Assembly (NCBI RefSeq): GCF_026626635.1
Contig: NZ_JAPNKA010000001.1
Coordinates: forward strand, 12,384,501-12,448,500
Source: Archangium lansingense
GTDB taxonomy: Bacteria > Myxococcota > Myxococcia > Myxococcales > Myxococcaceae
DNA: 64,000 nucleotides
Reading direction: 5' to 3'
Both the position numbers and the translations under genes were made by a program. This document shows, piece by piece, positions 52,060-63,185 of this stretch (positions within the stretch are counted from its first letter, which is position 1; every line of letters begins with the position of its first letter). The notes below the pieces were generated by a model. It did no database searches. It saw only the letters and a list, made by a program, of their open reading frames with translations, and was not told the DNA's origin.

Positions 52060-52137
52060 CCCTCACCCCGGCCCTCTCCCAAAGGGAGAGGGTCGAAGCC
52101 AATTCCCTCTCCCTCTGGGAGAGGGTCAGGGTGAGGG
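52060..52137. repeat. Palindromic intergenic repeat copy D (cloverleaf-like)
   Basis: The outer arms CCCTCACCC (52060-52068) and GGGTGAGGG (52129-52137) enclose two hairpins: CCCTCTCCC-AAA-GGGAGAGGG (52072-52092) and CCCTCTCCC-TCT-GGGAGAGGG (52105-52125). It fills the gap between the convergent TerC and Clp genes, so it probably also terminates both. The most complete copy of the family here. Confidence 0.75.
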
Positions 52138-52140
52138 TCG

Positions 52141-54789
<2,649 letters not shown>

Positions 54790-54971
54790 CCGCCACCTCT
54801 GCCACGCTCCCACGCAAGCTAGGGACGCGGCCGGAGGCAGACCACCGCTCCGTACAAAGCCGCGGGCAGGCAGCCGAGCCCCATCCAGCCCGTTCCCGCC
54901 CCGGGGTGCGATGCCTCCCCCATGCGGGGGACGGAAGTTGCACGTGACGCAACCCGACAGAGGAAACGGCG

Positions 54972-55139
54972 ATGCCGAACTACGAATTCTTCTGCACCAG
55001 GTGCAAGCAGCCCTTCACCAGCCAGATGCACGTGAAGGAGCACGATGAGCGCGTGGCCGAGTGCCCCATCTGCCACCGGACCAAGGACGTGGAGAAGCGC
55101 ATCTCCCAGGTCAACGTGATGACCAGCAAGAAGTCGTGA
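54972..55139 (+). CDS. Small FmdB-type zinc-ribbon protein (55 aa)
   Basis: 55 residues from ATG 54972, after GAGGAAA. It begins MPNYEFFCTRC, the FmdB-family start, with CxxC pairs at 8/11 and 31/34 and an ending of basic and Ser residues. FmdB-type proteins are small zinc-ribbon putative regulators of unknown role. It is full-length and well formed although below common ORF cut-offs. It diverges from the Clp ATPase gene across 182 bp. Confidence 0.85.
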   Translation: MPNYEFFCTRCKQPFTSQMHVKEHDERVAECPICHRTKDVEKRISQVNVMTSKKS

Positions 55140-55208
55140 CCGCACCACCGGCCTTCTTTGACTTTGTGGGACGACGGGCCCCCAGAGCAGTGCCCCTACG
55201 CCAGGCCC

Positions 55209-56864
55209 TCAGGGCCCGCCGTCCCGCGCCGTCCCCTTCACGATGACGAGCCTCTCTCGCAGCAGGGCTTCGCGCGGGTACCAACGCAACAGGGATTCGT
55301 AGGTGCGGACAGCCTCGTCCGTCCGGCCCAACCGCTCCAGCGCGAGCCCCAGGTTATAACCCGCCTCGAGATAGTCCGGCTTGCGGAGCACGGCGCGCCG
55401 CCAGGCCTCCACCGCGGCCGCGTCGTTGCCGAGCCGGGCATACCGGCCTCCCACGGCGTAGTGCTGCTCGGCCTCGAAGTCGACAGCGTCCACCGCCAAC
55501 TGCACCGGCCACACGGACAGCGCGAGCACGGCCAGAGCCATCCCCGCGGGCACCCCGCGAGAAGAGGCACGCGACAGCAGCGCCTGAAGTCCCAACGCCG
55601 CGAGCACGCACAGCGCGGGGGCGAGAGGCGCGCGGTAGCGGCCGGTGACGAAGAAGAGCACGGACGGCGCGGCGAGCATCAGGGCAGCACCCACCACGGT
55701 GAGCACCGCGCGCATGTCCTCCTTCGCTCGCCACCTGCGCCAGAGCACCACGGCGCCCGCCGCCGCGAGGGGCCACAGCAGAGCGTAGGGCAGCGCGAAG
55801 CCGCCGGGCCGTACGGTGAGGGCCGACAGCACAGGGGACTGCGCGCGGGCGACGTAGAGGTCCTCATTGCGTGGCAGCTCGCGCGCCACCAGCAGCAACC
55901 GGGCCTTCCACAGCAGATTGCCCACGCAGTCGAGTGGCTGCGAGCGGCACCAGTCCAGCGCCTTCCGATGGAAATAGCCGTCCTGGGCCGCCGGCGTGTG
56001 GAAGCCATAACGGGCGGGCTCGTTGACGAGCGCTTCCCAGGCTGCACCGGGACGGAGGGCCATGGCACCGTCCACATCCGCGTTGTTGCCCAACCACAGG
56101 TTGATGCCCCCGTTGGCGGAGATGAGCACCCACTCGCCCGAGCGCACGCGGTTGGCGGACGTAGCGCACAGCACCACGGCGGCACAGGCCAATCCACACA
56201 GCAGGGCCCGCACCGGACGTCCCCGCGCGAGCGCCCACGCCAGCGGGAGTACGAGCAGCAGCAACGGCGCCACCGCGAGCGCTCCCAGTCCGATGCACGC
56301 CCCGCACAACAGCGCGGTACCCGGGCGAGGAGCCTCGCGAACGGCCAGCCAGAGCGCCGCGGTGCCCAGGAAGGTCCCCAACGACGTGGCCAGCAGCTCT
56401 CCGTCGTAGAAGACGAGCGGACCGTGCAGCGCCACCAAAAGGCCGGCGATCAGCCCCACCTCGTGGCGGTCAGAGACGCGCCGTGCCACCCCACACGCGA
56501 GCGCGGCGGTGAGAGCGCCCAGCAGGGCCTGGAGGAGACGCGGCCACCACAGGCTGTGTCCGCCCACCCAATAGAGGCCACCCAGCAGCAATGGGTAGAG
56601 CGGGGGCTGCCAGAAGGGCCCTGCGTCAAAGCCCTCGCCCCGCGCCAGCCGCTCTCCGAGGTAGTCGTAGTAGTCCGCGTCGATCAGCGGCGCGTCGAAG
56701 GCGGGGCCCCGCGCGGTAAGCAAGTAGGCCAGGCGCACCCCGAGCGCCACGACCAGGACGAGCGCCCACGCGGGCACCCGGGCTCTCAGCGCCTCCAGGT
56801 GTGAAACCGGCGCGAGAGACACGGGTGGCGAGGGAGGAGTCTTGCGGCGCGGGGAGCGAGCCAT
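55209..56864 (-). CDS. Glycosyltransferase-39-like (PMT-type) membrane protein with C-terminal TPR
   Basis: 551 residues from ATG 56862-56864. About 10 hydrophobic helices. The first loop has LIDADYYDYLGERLARGEGF and WQPPLYPLLLGGLY, as in the acidic loop of PMT_2/ArnT-type transferases that use lipid-linked sugars. The last 90 residues are soluble and TPR-like (YNLGLALERLGRTDEAVRTY). A protein- or lipid-glycosylating role is inferred from the fold; donor and acceptor are unknown. A basic N-terminus (ARSPRRK) precedes the first helix. Confidence 0.82.
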   Translation of the reverse strand: MARSPRRKTPPSPPVSLAPVSHLEALRARVPAWALVLVVALGVRLAYLLTARGPAFDAPLIDADYYDYLGERLARGEGFDAGPFWQPPLYPLLLGGLYWVGGHSLWWPRLLQALLGALTAALACGVARRVSDRHEVGLIAGLLVALHGPLVFYDGELLATSLGTFLGTAALWLAVREAPRPGTALLCGACIGLGALAVAPLLLLVLPLAWALARGRPVRALLCGLACAAVVLCATSANRVRSGEWVLISANGGINLWLGNNADVDGAMALRPGAAWEALVNEPARYGFHTPAAQDGYFHRKALDWCRSQPLDCVGNLLWKARLLLVARELPRNEDLYVARAQSPVLSALTVRPGGFALPYALLWPLAAAGAVVLWRRWRAKEDMRAVLTVVGAALMLAAPSVLFFVTGRYRAPLAPALCVLAALGLQALLSRASSRGVPAGMALAVLALSVWPVQLAVDAVDFEAEQHYAVGGRYARLGNDAAAVEAWRRAVLRKPDYLEAGYNLGLALERLGRTDEAVRTYESLLRWYPREALLRERLVIVKGTARDGGP

Positions 56865-56948
56865 GGGGCGGAAGGTCCACGAAAGCAGAACCGGCACGAC
56901 AGGGAAAGGAGGGCCGGCTCGTGGACCCACCGCGAATGGGGCACGCGG

Positions 56949-57416
56949 CTACTTCTTCGTGCGCGAGGAGGAGCGTCTCCGGGTACCACTCCGCGACGCC
57001 GTCTTCGCGCGGCCGGTGCGACCCGCGGCAGCGGTGCGGCCTCCTCTCTTGGAGCCCCGGGCGGTGGTGCTCTTACGTGCGGTGGTGCTCTTGCGCGCGG
57101 TAGTGGAGCGGCGGCGAGGAGGGGCGGTCTTCTTGTCGCTCAGCTCTCCCTCCTGCTGCCCGAGGCGGTGTGCGCTCCGGGCGCTCTGGCGTGTCTTGCG
57201 CTTCGCCTGACCGGGAGCCGGGGGCTTCAGGTCCACTCCGGCCCGACGCGCTTTGGAGAGGCCGATGGCGATGGCCTGCTCGCGCGACTCGGACCCGTGC
57301 TTGCCCTCCTTCATGTGATGCATTTCCTCGCGGACGAACTCACTGGCCTGCGTCGTGGGCCTCTTGCCCATGCGCTTCGCCTGGCGCGCGCGCTGGAGCG
57401 TCTGTTTCTCCGGCAT
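56949..57416 (-). CDS. DUF6496-like protein with histone-H1-like basic tail
   Basis: 155 residues from ATG 57414-57416. Residues 1-65 form a compact domain with FVREEMHHMKEGKHG and REQAIAIGLSKARRAG, as in DUF6496 proteins. Residues 70-155 are an Arg/Lys/Ser/Thr-rich tail with repeated TTARKS units and no acidic residues, resembling histone H1-type DNA-binding tails. A nucleoid- or DNA-associated role is inferred. The repeats lie in a direct-repeat stretch (57060-57115). Confidence 0.78.
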   Translation of the reverse strand: MPEKQTLQRARQAKRMGKRPTTQASEFVREEMHHMKEGKHGSESREQAIAIGLSKARRAGVDLKPPAPGQAKRKTRQSARSAHRLGQQEGELSDKKTAPPRRRSTTARKSTTARKSTTARGSKRGGRTAAAGRTGRAKTASRSGTRRRSSSRTKK

Positions 57417-57504
57417 CCGATGTCCTTTCGTGTAGGCCTCGCACAGGAACTTGGGGATGCGGAGCAGGGTTGACAAGAGGCGACTGTCGACTGGAGGGCG
57501 CGAC

Positions 57505-58407
57505 TCAGTGGCGCCGGCGCTCGAGCTCGCGCGCAAGGTCCTCCTCCAGATGGCGGAGCATGGCATCGGCGTCGAAGGACTCATCGCCCTCGCGCCACAC
57601 CAGCAGCGGATCGACACTCCCCAGCCGCTGGGCAAGGGAACGCAGCCGCTCCACGGCCCGCTCCATGGCGGCGGTGGTGGGCTCGGTCTCGGGGTTGCGC
57701 CGGCGCAGCAGGGCGATGCTCAACTCCAGCGTCTGCAAGGGGGTGTTGGTGGCGTCGCGGACCGCGAGGAAGAGCCGGGCCAGTCGCTCCAGCGCCTCGG
57801 CCTCCGCGCGTACCTCGCGCAGCTTCAGCTCGATGCTGTGGCTGCGCACCCGGTAGGCCAGCATGGCCAGCGCCACGCCGCCGTAGATGAGGGTGCCCCA
57901 GGGCTCCCAGGGAGAGCGCACTCCCGGGTGGCTCCCAAGCCCCAGCACGTACCAGAGCACCACCGCCTCCAGGGCGAAGGAGGCGATCAACCCCCCACCC
58001 AGCCACAGTCCCGTGGGGGCGAGCACACCGATGGCCAGCATCACCAGCCGGTGGCCCGTCATGGGTATCCAGATGAGACCCGAGCCCGTCATGGAGTACT
58101 CGGCCGCGGCGAAGAGGGGCAGGAAGGGCAGCACCACGGCCGCGAAGCTGGCGTGAATCAACGCCGGGGAGAGGCGGTGGCGGCGTGCGAGCAGCACGCC
58201 CAGCACCCCCAGGGCCCAGAGCACGTGCAGCGCGCGCAGGATCGGCATCAGGAGCGCGCCGCGGAACACCTGGTAGTCGATGAAGACGTAGGCCAGCTCC
58301 GTCAGGACGACCATGAAGCTGCCGAAGAAGGCGCCGCGCCAGCCCCGGCCCAGCAGCTCCTCCTCCACCACCCCGAGCGCGCGCAGCCTAGGCCGTTCCG
58401 GTCCCAT
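57505..58407 (-). CDS. Six-helix membrane protein with His-less DHp-like C-terminus
   Basis: 300 residues. Six hydrophobic helices (about 28-46, 52-73, 83-101, 119-134, 137-156, 170-185) are followed by a coiled coil (IELKLREVRAEAEALERLAR) and a helix pair that reads like a histidine-kinase dimerisation domain. RDATNTPLQTLELSIALL takes the place of SHELRTPLTAIL, with Asp218 where the phosphorylated His would be. There is no ATPase domain. It overlaps the response-regulator gene by 20 bp, so the two form an operon. Probably a degenerate sensor that signals without phosphotransfer. Confidence 0.75.
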   Translation of the reverse strand: MGPERPRLRALGVVEEELLGRGWRGAFFGSFMVVLTELAYVFIDYQVFRGALLMPILRALHVLWALGVLGVLLARRHRLSPALIHASFAAVVLPFLPLFAAAEYSMTGSGLIWIPMTGHRLVMLAIGVLAPTGLWLGGGLIASFALEAVVLWYVLGLGSHPGVRSPWEPWGTLIYGGVALAMLAYRVRSHSIELKLREVRAEAEALERLARLFLAVRDATNTPLQTLELSIALLRRRNPETEPTTAAMERAVERLRSLAQRLGSVDPLLVWREGDESFDADAMLRHLEEDLARELERRRH

Positions 58408-58774
58408 AGGAGCTGTCCCTCACCAGCGCCAGGAGGACCTTCGACTCAATGGGCTTGGAGAGCACCTGGACGTGTGTCAGCTCCAGGACCTCGCGCACCA
58501 GCGGATGGGAGCGGGCATGGCCGGTGAGGAAGACGGTCCTCCCGGCGTACCCGTTGTCCTTCAGCCAGCGGTACGCATCCAGCCCACTGGGCACTCCAGC
58601 CCCAAGGTTGATGTCCAGGAGGGCCAGCCCGCACCCGAGCGCCTCCGTATGCTTGCCCTTCAACTCCGCCACGGTACCGGCGCTCACGCACCCGTCCGCT
58701 CCGGACAGCGACAGCAGCTCGCAGAGGATGGTCCTCAAGTCTGCATCGTCCTCGAGTACGAGCACCCGTAGCAC
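58388..58774 (-). CDS. Single-domain response regulator
   Basis: 128 residues. A receiver with Glu8-Asp9-Asp10 (LVLEDDAD), phosphoacceptor Asp54 in LALLDINLG, Thr in FLTGHA and Lys in VLSKPIE. It has no output domain. Its 3' end overlaps the start of the His-less sensor-like membrane protein gene by 20 bp, so the partner kinase must be elsewhere. Confidence 0.88.
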   Translation of the reverse strand: MLRVLVLEDDADLRTILCELLSLSGADGCVSAGTVAELKGKHTEALGCGLALLDINLGAGVPSGLDAYRWLKDNGYAGRTVFLTGHARSHPLVREVLELTHVQVLSKPIESKVLLALVRDSSYGTGTA

Positions 58775-59194
58775 GTACCGGCCTCCCCGCTTGCCAGACC
58801 CTGGAGTGTCCCCCGTCCCGGGCCTTCCTCAAAAGCCGAACGCTAGGACATGCGGCCTTTTTAGGACAGGCCTCGCGGCACTTCCTCCAAGGCGCAGCGT
58901 GTCGAGGAACTACACCCCCCGTCCCACCACCGCCTCCTCCAGCCAACCCCCTCGTGCCGCCCACTCCTACTCCGGGTTCAACGCAACCATCCTGCACCTG
59001 AAATAGAGTTGCATCACCCCCCGTTTTCCCTCTACGTGTTCCTCCTTACGGACACGACGGAGCGGGCCGCGGCGTGACGCCGGCGCCGCCCGGCCGTCCG
59101 CTGACCGGCCGGAATCCCCTGCTCTCCTACCCAAAATGCACGGCGCCTCACCTTGTGCGTAGCAAGTGAGATGCAACTTTCTAGGAGTTGAGTT
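58775..59194. other. Divergent intergenic region upstream of the Fur-family gene
   Basis: 420 bp without a supported gene. GTTGCATC (59008-59015) and its inverse GATGCAAC (59170-59177) stand 155 bp apart, and the palindrome at 59174-59190 overlaps the latter. Two AGGACA words lie in a T-rich patch at 58846-58868. Promoters are not clear. Confidence 0.4.
59174..59190 (+). promoter_or_regulatory. Palindrome overlapping the ribosome site of the Fur-family gene
   Basis: CAACT-TTCTAGG-AGTTG is an inverted repeat directly ahead of the start codon at 59195, and its right half contains the AGGAG ribosome site. Such a position would suit autoregulation by the Fur-type protein. Confidence 0.35.
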
Positions 59195-59656
59195 ATGCGG
59201 AAGGAGATGGCTGCAAGGAAGAACTCACCCCAACCCAAGCTCACCGAGTACCAGGACCGTCTGCGCGCCGCCGGGCTGCGCAGTACTTCACCTCGGGTAG
59301 CGGTGCTGCGTGAATTGGAGTCCGCCACTGCACCGCTGAGTCACGCCGACCTGGTGGATGCGCTGGGGGAAGAGGGCTACGACCGCGTCACCATCTACCG
59401 CAACCTCACCGACCTCACCGAGGCCGGTCTGGTGGTGCGGGCAGATCTGGGCGACCACGTCTGGCGCTTCGAGCTCAAGCGCGAGGAGAAGGCACACCAG
59501 GGCACGCACCCGCACTTCACGTGCACGGACTGCGGCTCCGTGGCCTGCCTGCCCTCGGAGTCGGTCCGCCTCACCTCGACCAAGGGAGCGCCCAGGTCGG
59601 TGGCCGCACGCTCGGTGGACATCCAGCTGCGCGGCCTGTGTGACCGCTGCGTCTAG
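59195..59656 (+). CDS. Fur-family transcriptional regulator
   Basis: 153 residues. Winged-helix DNA-binding half with RLRAAGLRSTSPRVAVLREL and DRVTIYRNLTDLTEAGLV (the recognition helix). The dimerisation half has HPHFTCTDCG (Cys110, Cys113) and CDRC (Cys149, Cys152), the structural zinc site. The regulatory-site residues do not separate Fur, Zur and PerR by eye. Start ATG 59195 follows AGGAG. The gene stands alone, with a hairpin after it. Confidence 0.88.
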   Translation: MRKEMAARKNSPQPKLTEYQDRLRAAGLRSTSPRVAVLRELESATAPLSHADLVDALGEEGYDRVTIYRNLTDLTEAGLVVRADLGDHVWRFELKREEKAHQGTHPHFTCTDCGSVACLPSESVRLTSTKGAPRSVAARSVDIQLRGLCDRCV

Positions 59657-59708
59657 TGCCGCCCGCCCCGCACGTCCAGCCCCTGCCCTCCCGCCTGCCT
59701 GCTCTCCG

Positions 59709-59736
59709 GACGGCACGTCGTCTCCCGAGTGCCGTC
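59709..59736 (+). terminator. Hairpin after the Fur-family gene
   Basis: GACGGCAC (59709-59716) and GTGCCGTC (59729-59736) form a perfect 8-bp stem, about 50 bp after the stop codon. No clear U-tract. Confidence 0.45.
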
Positions 59737-59754
59737 GGGTTGGCGCTGGCCCTT

Positions 59755-59786
59755 TGGGATACCACCCTTTTGCGGCAGGTATCCCA
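59755..59786 (+). promoter_or_regulatory. Inverted repeat ahead of an exported-protein gene
   Basis: TGGGATACC (59755-59763) and GGTATCCCA (59778-59786) are perfect 9-bp arms with a 14-base spacer containing a T-run. The element ends 21 bp before the start codon at 59808, so it is an operator or a leader hairpin. Confidence 0.5.
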
Positions 59787-59807
59787 CATGGAGACGGAGG
59801 GGTCATC

Positions 59808-60287
59808 ATGAAGAAGCTGCTGGCCGCACTGGTCCTCACCCTGAGCTCGGCTGCCCTGGCGCAGACGGACGTCAACCAGAACACCCAGGCCCAGGACGAG
59901 ACCAAGAAGGACGACTCGCGCAGCATCGAGACGGGCGTCGAGGCCACCGATGTGCTGCCGGGCCTGAGTGGCTCCAAGGCCCAGAAGCACGACCAGGAGA
60001 AGACCGACGCGCTGATGAACAAGGCGAACGCCTTCAACGTGAACGGCACCCTCAAGCGCGCGGACAATGACGACATCATCCTGTCGCGCCAGAGCCAGAA
60101 CCTGCCGGACGTGGAACTGGACGTGCGCGCCCAGACGGTGGTGCTGCTGGACGGCAAGAAGGTGGTGGTGGGAGACATCCCCGAGGGCGCCCAGGTGCGC
60201 GCCAGCTTCCAGATTGATGGGGATGACGCGGTGGCGCTGGAGCTCAAGGCCACCAGCCCCAAGGGAGCCAAGAAGGGCACCAAGTAG
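59808..60287 (+). CDS. Small exported protein, unknown function
   Basis: 159 residues from ATG 59808, with GGAGGGG upstream. Residues 1-19 are a signal peptide (KKLLAALVLTLSSAALA). The mature part is Asp/Gln/Lys-rich for 50 residues, then has a small beta domain with LKRADNDDIILSR, VVLLDGKKVVVGDIPEGAQVRASFQID and VALELKA. The pattern resembles periplasmic proteins built around a short beta-barrel. It ends in KKGTK. An inverted repeat upstream and a strong terminator downstream frame it as a single-gene unit. Confidence 0.75.
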   Translation: MKKLLAALVLTLSSAALAQTDVNQNTQAQDETKKDDSRSIETGVEATDVLPGLSGSKAQKHDQEKTDALMNKANAFNVNGTLKRADNDDIILSRQSQNLPDVELDVRAQTVVLLDGKKVVVGDIPEGAQVRASFQIDGDDAVALELKATSPKGAKKGTK

Positions 60288-60351
60288 GGGCACGCCGGAT
60301 ACCCAGCGTGAGCCTCCGCGGTAACACCTGAAACAGCCACCTTGGATGCAG

Positions 60352-60386
60352 CCGGGCCCGTTTCCCTCTCTGGGGAGCGGGCCCGG
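60352..60386 (+). terminator. Rho-independent-like terminator
   Basis: CCGGGCCCG (60352-60360) pairs perfectly with CGGGCCCGG (60378-60386), followed by TCATTTT. It lies 65 bp after the exported-protein gene. Confidence 0.75.
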
Positions 60387-60569
60387 TCATTTTCCGCCCT
60401 GGCTCCGGCACGGTGGGGGAACGCGCGGTGCAATCCGCTTCCCTCCGTAGCGAAGCCCGCCTCCCACGCGCGCCCTCGCACCGCCTCACCCCCGCGGGTA
60501 TGGCGCTTGCTCTACCCGAAGTGTTTCGAGACGCGTTTCGAGGCGAAGCCCGAGGAGGCGGGAGAGGTC

Positions 60570-62063
60570 ATGCGCAGACTGTTGGGGGCGTGGGCGGTGG
60601 GAGCATTGGTGGCGTGGGGCTGCGGCAGCACGACGAGCACGCCGGGCACTCCGGGAGTGGATGAGAACACGGCTCGTACCGAGGAGCCGCCTCCAACGGG
60701 CGAGCGGCCTCCTCCGGTCGTCGAGCCGCCCCCTGTCTCCGAGCCCCCCGAGGAACCGGACCCTATCGACCCTGGCGAGCCGGACCCGGACCCCATCGAC
60801 CCTGGCGAGCCGGACCCGGACCCTGGCCCCATCGACCCTGGCAATCCGGACCCGGAGGTGACGGCGGGGCCCTGGCCGGACGAGCCGGTGGTGAACTACT
60901 CGAGCCGCTACGGGCTCGGCTCCGTGCAGGCGGTGGCGGTGGACGACGCGTACAACATCTGGCTGCTCCACGGTGACCGCATCGGTGTGTTGCGGGCCGG
61001 GGACACTTCACCCCGCTGGACGAGCGGCGTGGGCCAGGCAGCGCCAGGCTTCGGTCCTGACAAGCTCGCACTCGGCTCCACCGTCATCTGCGGTGGCAGC
61101 GCGGGCCGCGCCTACGTGGGCTACCACACCTATGAATTGGACAGCGCCTTCATCTACAGCCCGGATGGGAGCAACTTCCCCGGCTACAACGACCCGGACC
61201 CGACGCGCTTCGACCCGGTGCGCTACCAGGAGTACCAGAAGGGCGACCTGGACGTGGTGAAGCTGCAGCCGGACGGCAGCGTGGCGCTGGAGACGCACCT
61301 GGGCCGCTCGGCACGCAGCACCGGGCCGCAGGACATCGGCATCCGCAACACGAATGACCACCACTTCGACGAGGACCGCTCGGTGCTCAGCTGCACGAAG
61401 GTCATGCGCGGCAAGCACAAGGGTCAGGTCTACATCGGTACCAACCACGGTGTGACGCGCATCCAGGGGCTCACCTACAACAGCCACCGGCACCCGGTGT
61501 GGTTCAAGCCCAAGCCGGACGGCGGCGTGACGCAGATGGCCGGCTACTCGTATGCGCTGGGCATCGCACAGAACGGAGACGTGCTCATCGGCAACGACTG
61601 GAGCGTGGGCGTGGTGACGCCCTCGGAGAACCTGGTGGACTGGGACAGGACCAGCCAGACGGCCAACCCCGAGAAGCTCAACTCCCACCTGCGCGGGCTC
61701 AACAGCGAGGAAGAGAAGGACTACTGGCGAGGCATCCAGCAGACCGCGGATGGGCTCTACTACCTGGCGAGCAAGGACTACGGCCTGTGGCAGATGAGCG
61801 TCGCGCGTCGCTCCGAGGCCTTCGGCACCAAGGTCGCGGGGCTGCCCACCGACCGGCTCAGCTCACTGGCCGCCACGGATGACGGCTCGCTCTTCATCGG
61901 CACCGAGGGCTTCGGGCTCTGGCGGTTGGATGGCAAGAAGCTGACGCACGTGGCGGGCGTGGATGGCACGGTGGTGGAGCAGCTGCTGTACGACCCCACG
62001 GTGAAGCCGGCGATGCTCTACGTGCTCACCAACAGGGGTCTCACGGTCATCCGAGGCCACTGA
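60570..62063 (+). CDS. Lipoprotein with repetitive linker and beta-propeller-like domain
   Basis: 497 residues from ATG 60570. Lipoprotein signal with LVAWGCGS (Cys18). Residues 30-95 are a Pro/Glu/Asp linker with repeats of DPIDPGEPDPD. Residues 105-497 form a propeller-like domain of repeating strands (VQAVAVDDAYNIWLL; YALGIAQNGDVLIGN; LSSLAATDDGSLFIGTEGFGLWRL), as in two-component-regulator propeller repeats. Probably outer-membrane-anchored; ligand unknown. It is followed by a strong terminator. Confidence 0.78.
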   Translation: MRRLLGAWAVGALVAWGCGSTTSTPGTPGVDENTARTEEPPPTGERPPPVVEPPPVSEPPEEPDPIDPGEPDPDPIDPGEPDPDPGPIDPGNPDPEVTAGPWPDEPVVNYSSRYGLGSVQAVAVDDAYNIWLLHGDRIGVLRAGDTSPRWTSGVGQAAPGFGPDKLALGSTVICGGSAGRAYVGYHTYELDSAFIYSPDGSNFPGYNDPDPTRFDPVRYQEYQKGDLDVVKLQPDGSVALETHLGRSARSTGPQDIGIRNTNDHHFDEDRSVLSCTKVMRGKHKGQVYIGTNHGVTRIQGLTYNSHRHPVWFKPKPDGGVTQMAGYSYALGIAQNGDVLIGNDWSVGVVTPSENLVDWDRTSQTANPEKLNSHLRGLNSEEEKDYWRGIQQTADGLYYLASKDYGLWQMSVARRSEAFGTKVAGLPTDRLSSLAATDDGSLFIGTEGFGLWRLDGKKLTHVAGVDGTVVEQLLYDPTVKPAMLYVLTNRGLTVIRGH

Positions 62064-62077
62064 GGCCCCCTCCGTCC

Positions 62078-62116
62078 CCGGGCCGCCGATCGAGATGTCG
62101 GCGGCCCGGAATTTTT
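62078..62116 (+). terminator. Strong Rho-independent terminator
   Basis: CCGGGCCGCCGA (62078-62089) and TCGGCGGCCCGG (62098-62109) form a perfect 12-bp stem with an 8-base loop, followed by AATTTTT. Confidence 0.88.
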
Positions 62117-62252
62117 GGAGACGTCTCGGCCTTTACCTTCCGCCCGCTGACATCGGCTGGAGACCGGGCAGGCGAACCCGAGGCACGCCCTCGTCGCATG
62201 TCGCCGGTGTCCTTTACAATTCGAGCCGTCCCCCGCCGACGGAAGGAAATTC

Positions 62253-63167
62253 ATGGCCTTGAGACTCGCCCGCCGCCGTTCCGCCACCCAGACCGCAGAG
62301 GCGGCCTCCGCCCCCGCTCCCGGGTCGCACCGGAACCACATGAAGCGGAACGAGCTGAGGGCCATCGGGCCGGATCCGCTGCGGCCCGAGGCACGGCTGC
62401 GCTGGAGAGACCACTTCACGCTGTCGGAGAATGTGCTGCACGTGCCGGGGATGCACCAGGAGCACGACGGGCTGTGCATCGCGCACCTGTCGGACATCCA
62501 CGTGGGACAGGCGACATCGGCGGTGCGCATCCGCCGGGCGGTGGCCGAGGTGAACGCGCGCAACCCGGACCTGGTGTTCCTCACGGGCGACTACGTCACG
62601 CACAGCCCCAAGCCGCTGCCGCGCGTCATCGAGCTGCTGTCCGGCTTCTCCAGCCCGGTGTTCGTGGTGCTGGGCAACCATGACCACTGGGTGGACGCGC
62701 ACTACCTGCGCTCGGGCTTCGAGCGCCTGGGCTACACGGTGCTGCAGAACGAGCACCGGGTGCTGCACATGCGCGGGGCGCCGGTCGCGGTGCTGGGCAT
62801 CGATGATGGGCGCACGGGCCGCGATGACGTGGAGCGGACGTTCCGGGGCGCACCCGAGTCGGGCACGCGGCTGGTGCTCACGCACGCGCCACCCACCATC
62901 GACAAGCTGCCGCCCAACAGCAACCTGGTGCAGTTCTCCGGGCACACGCACGGGGGCCAGTTCGTGGTGCGGGGCCTCACCGAGGCCATCTTCCGCCGCG
63001 CCGGCCAGCCGTACATCCAGGGCCACTACCATGTGCGCGGCAACCAGCTCTACGTGAACATGGGGCTGGGCTTCGGCTTCGGCGGGCCGTACCTGCGGCG
63101 GGGTACCTACCCCGAGGTGGCCTTCTTCACCCTGCGCCACGCCGAGGCGGCCAGCGCGCACTCCTGA
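62253..63167 (+). CDS. Calcineurin-like metallophosphoesterase
   Basis: 304 residues from ATG 62253, after GGAAGG. All metal motifs are present: LSDIH (Asp81, His83), TGDYV (112-113), GNHDHW (141-146), LTHAP and SGHTHGGQF. The order and spacing fit YkuE-like/UDP-2,3-diacylglucosamine-hydrolase-like phosphoesterases. It has no membrane helix, though an Arg-rich N-terminus of 30 residues precedes the domain. Unlike the protein at 28360 its first DxH motif is canonical. Substrate unknown. It ends 19 bp before the 3' end of the leftward kinase gene. Confidence 0.88.
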   Translation: MALRLARRRSATQTAEAASAPAPGSHRNHMKRNELRAIGPDPLRPEARLRWRDHFTLSENVLHVPGMHQEHDGLCIAHLSDIHVGQATSAVRIRRAVAEVNARNPDLVFLTGDYVTHSPKPLPRVIELLSGFSSPVFVVLGNHDHWVDAHYLRSGFERLGYTVLQNEHRVLHMRGAPVAVLGIDDGRTGRDDVERTFRGAPESGTRLVLTHAPPTIDKLPPNSNLVQFSGHTHGGQFVVRGLTEAIFRRAGQPYIQGHYHVRGNQLYVNMGLGFGFGGPYLRRGTYPEVAFFTLRHAEAASAHS

Positions 63168-63185
63168 CCGGGGCCGTGGGTGGCG

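Noticed and set aside
60673..60860. Direct repeats that could suggest a CRISPR-like array
   Set aside because: The repeats are in frame and encode the DPIDPGEPDPD linker of a lipoprotein; no spacers of uniform size.
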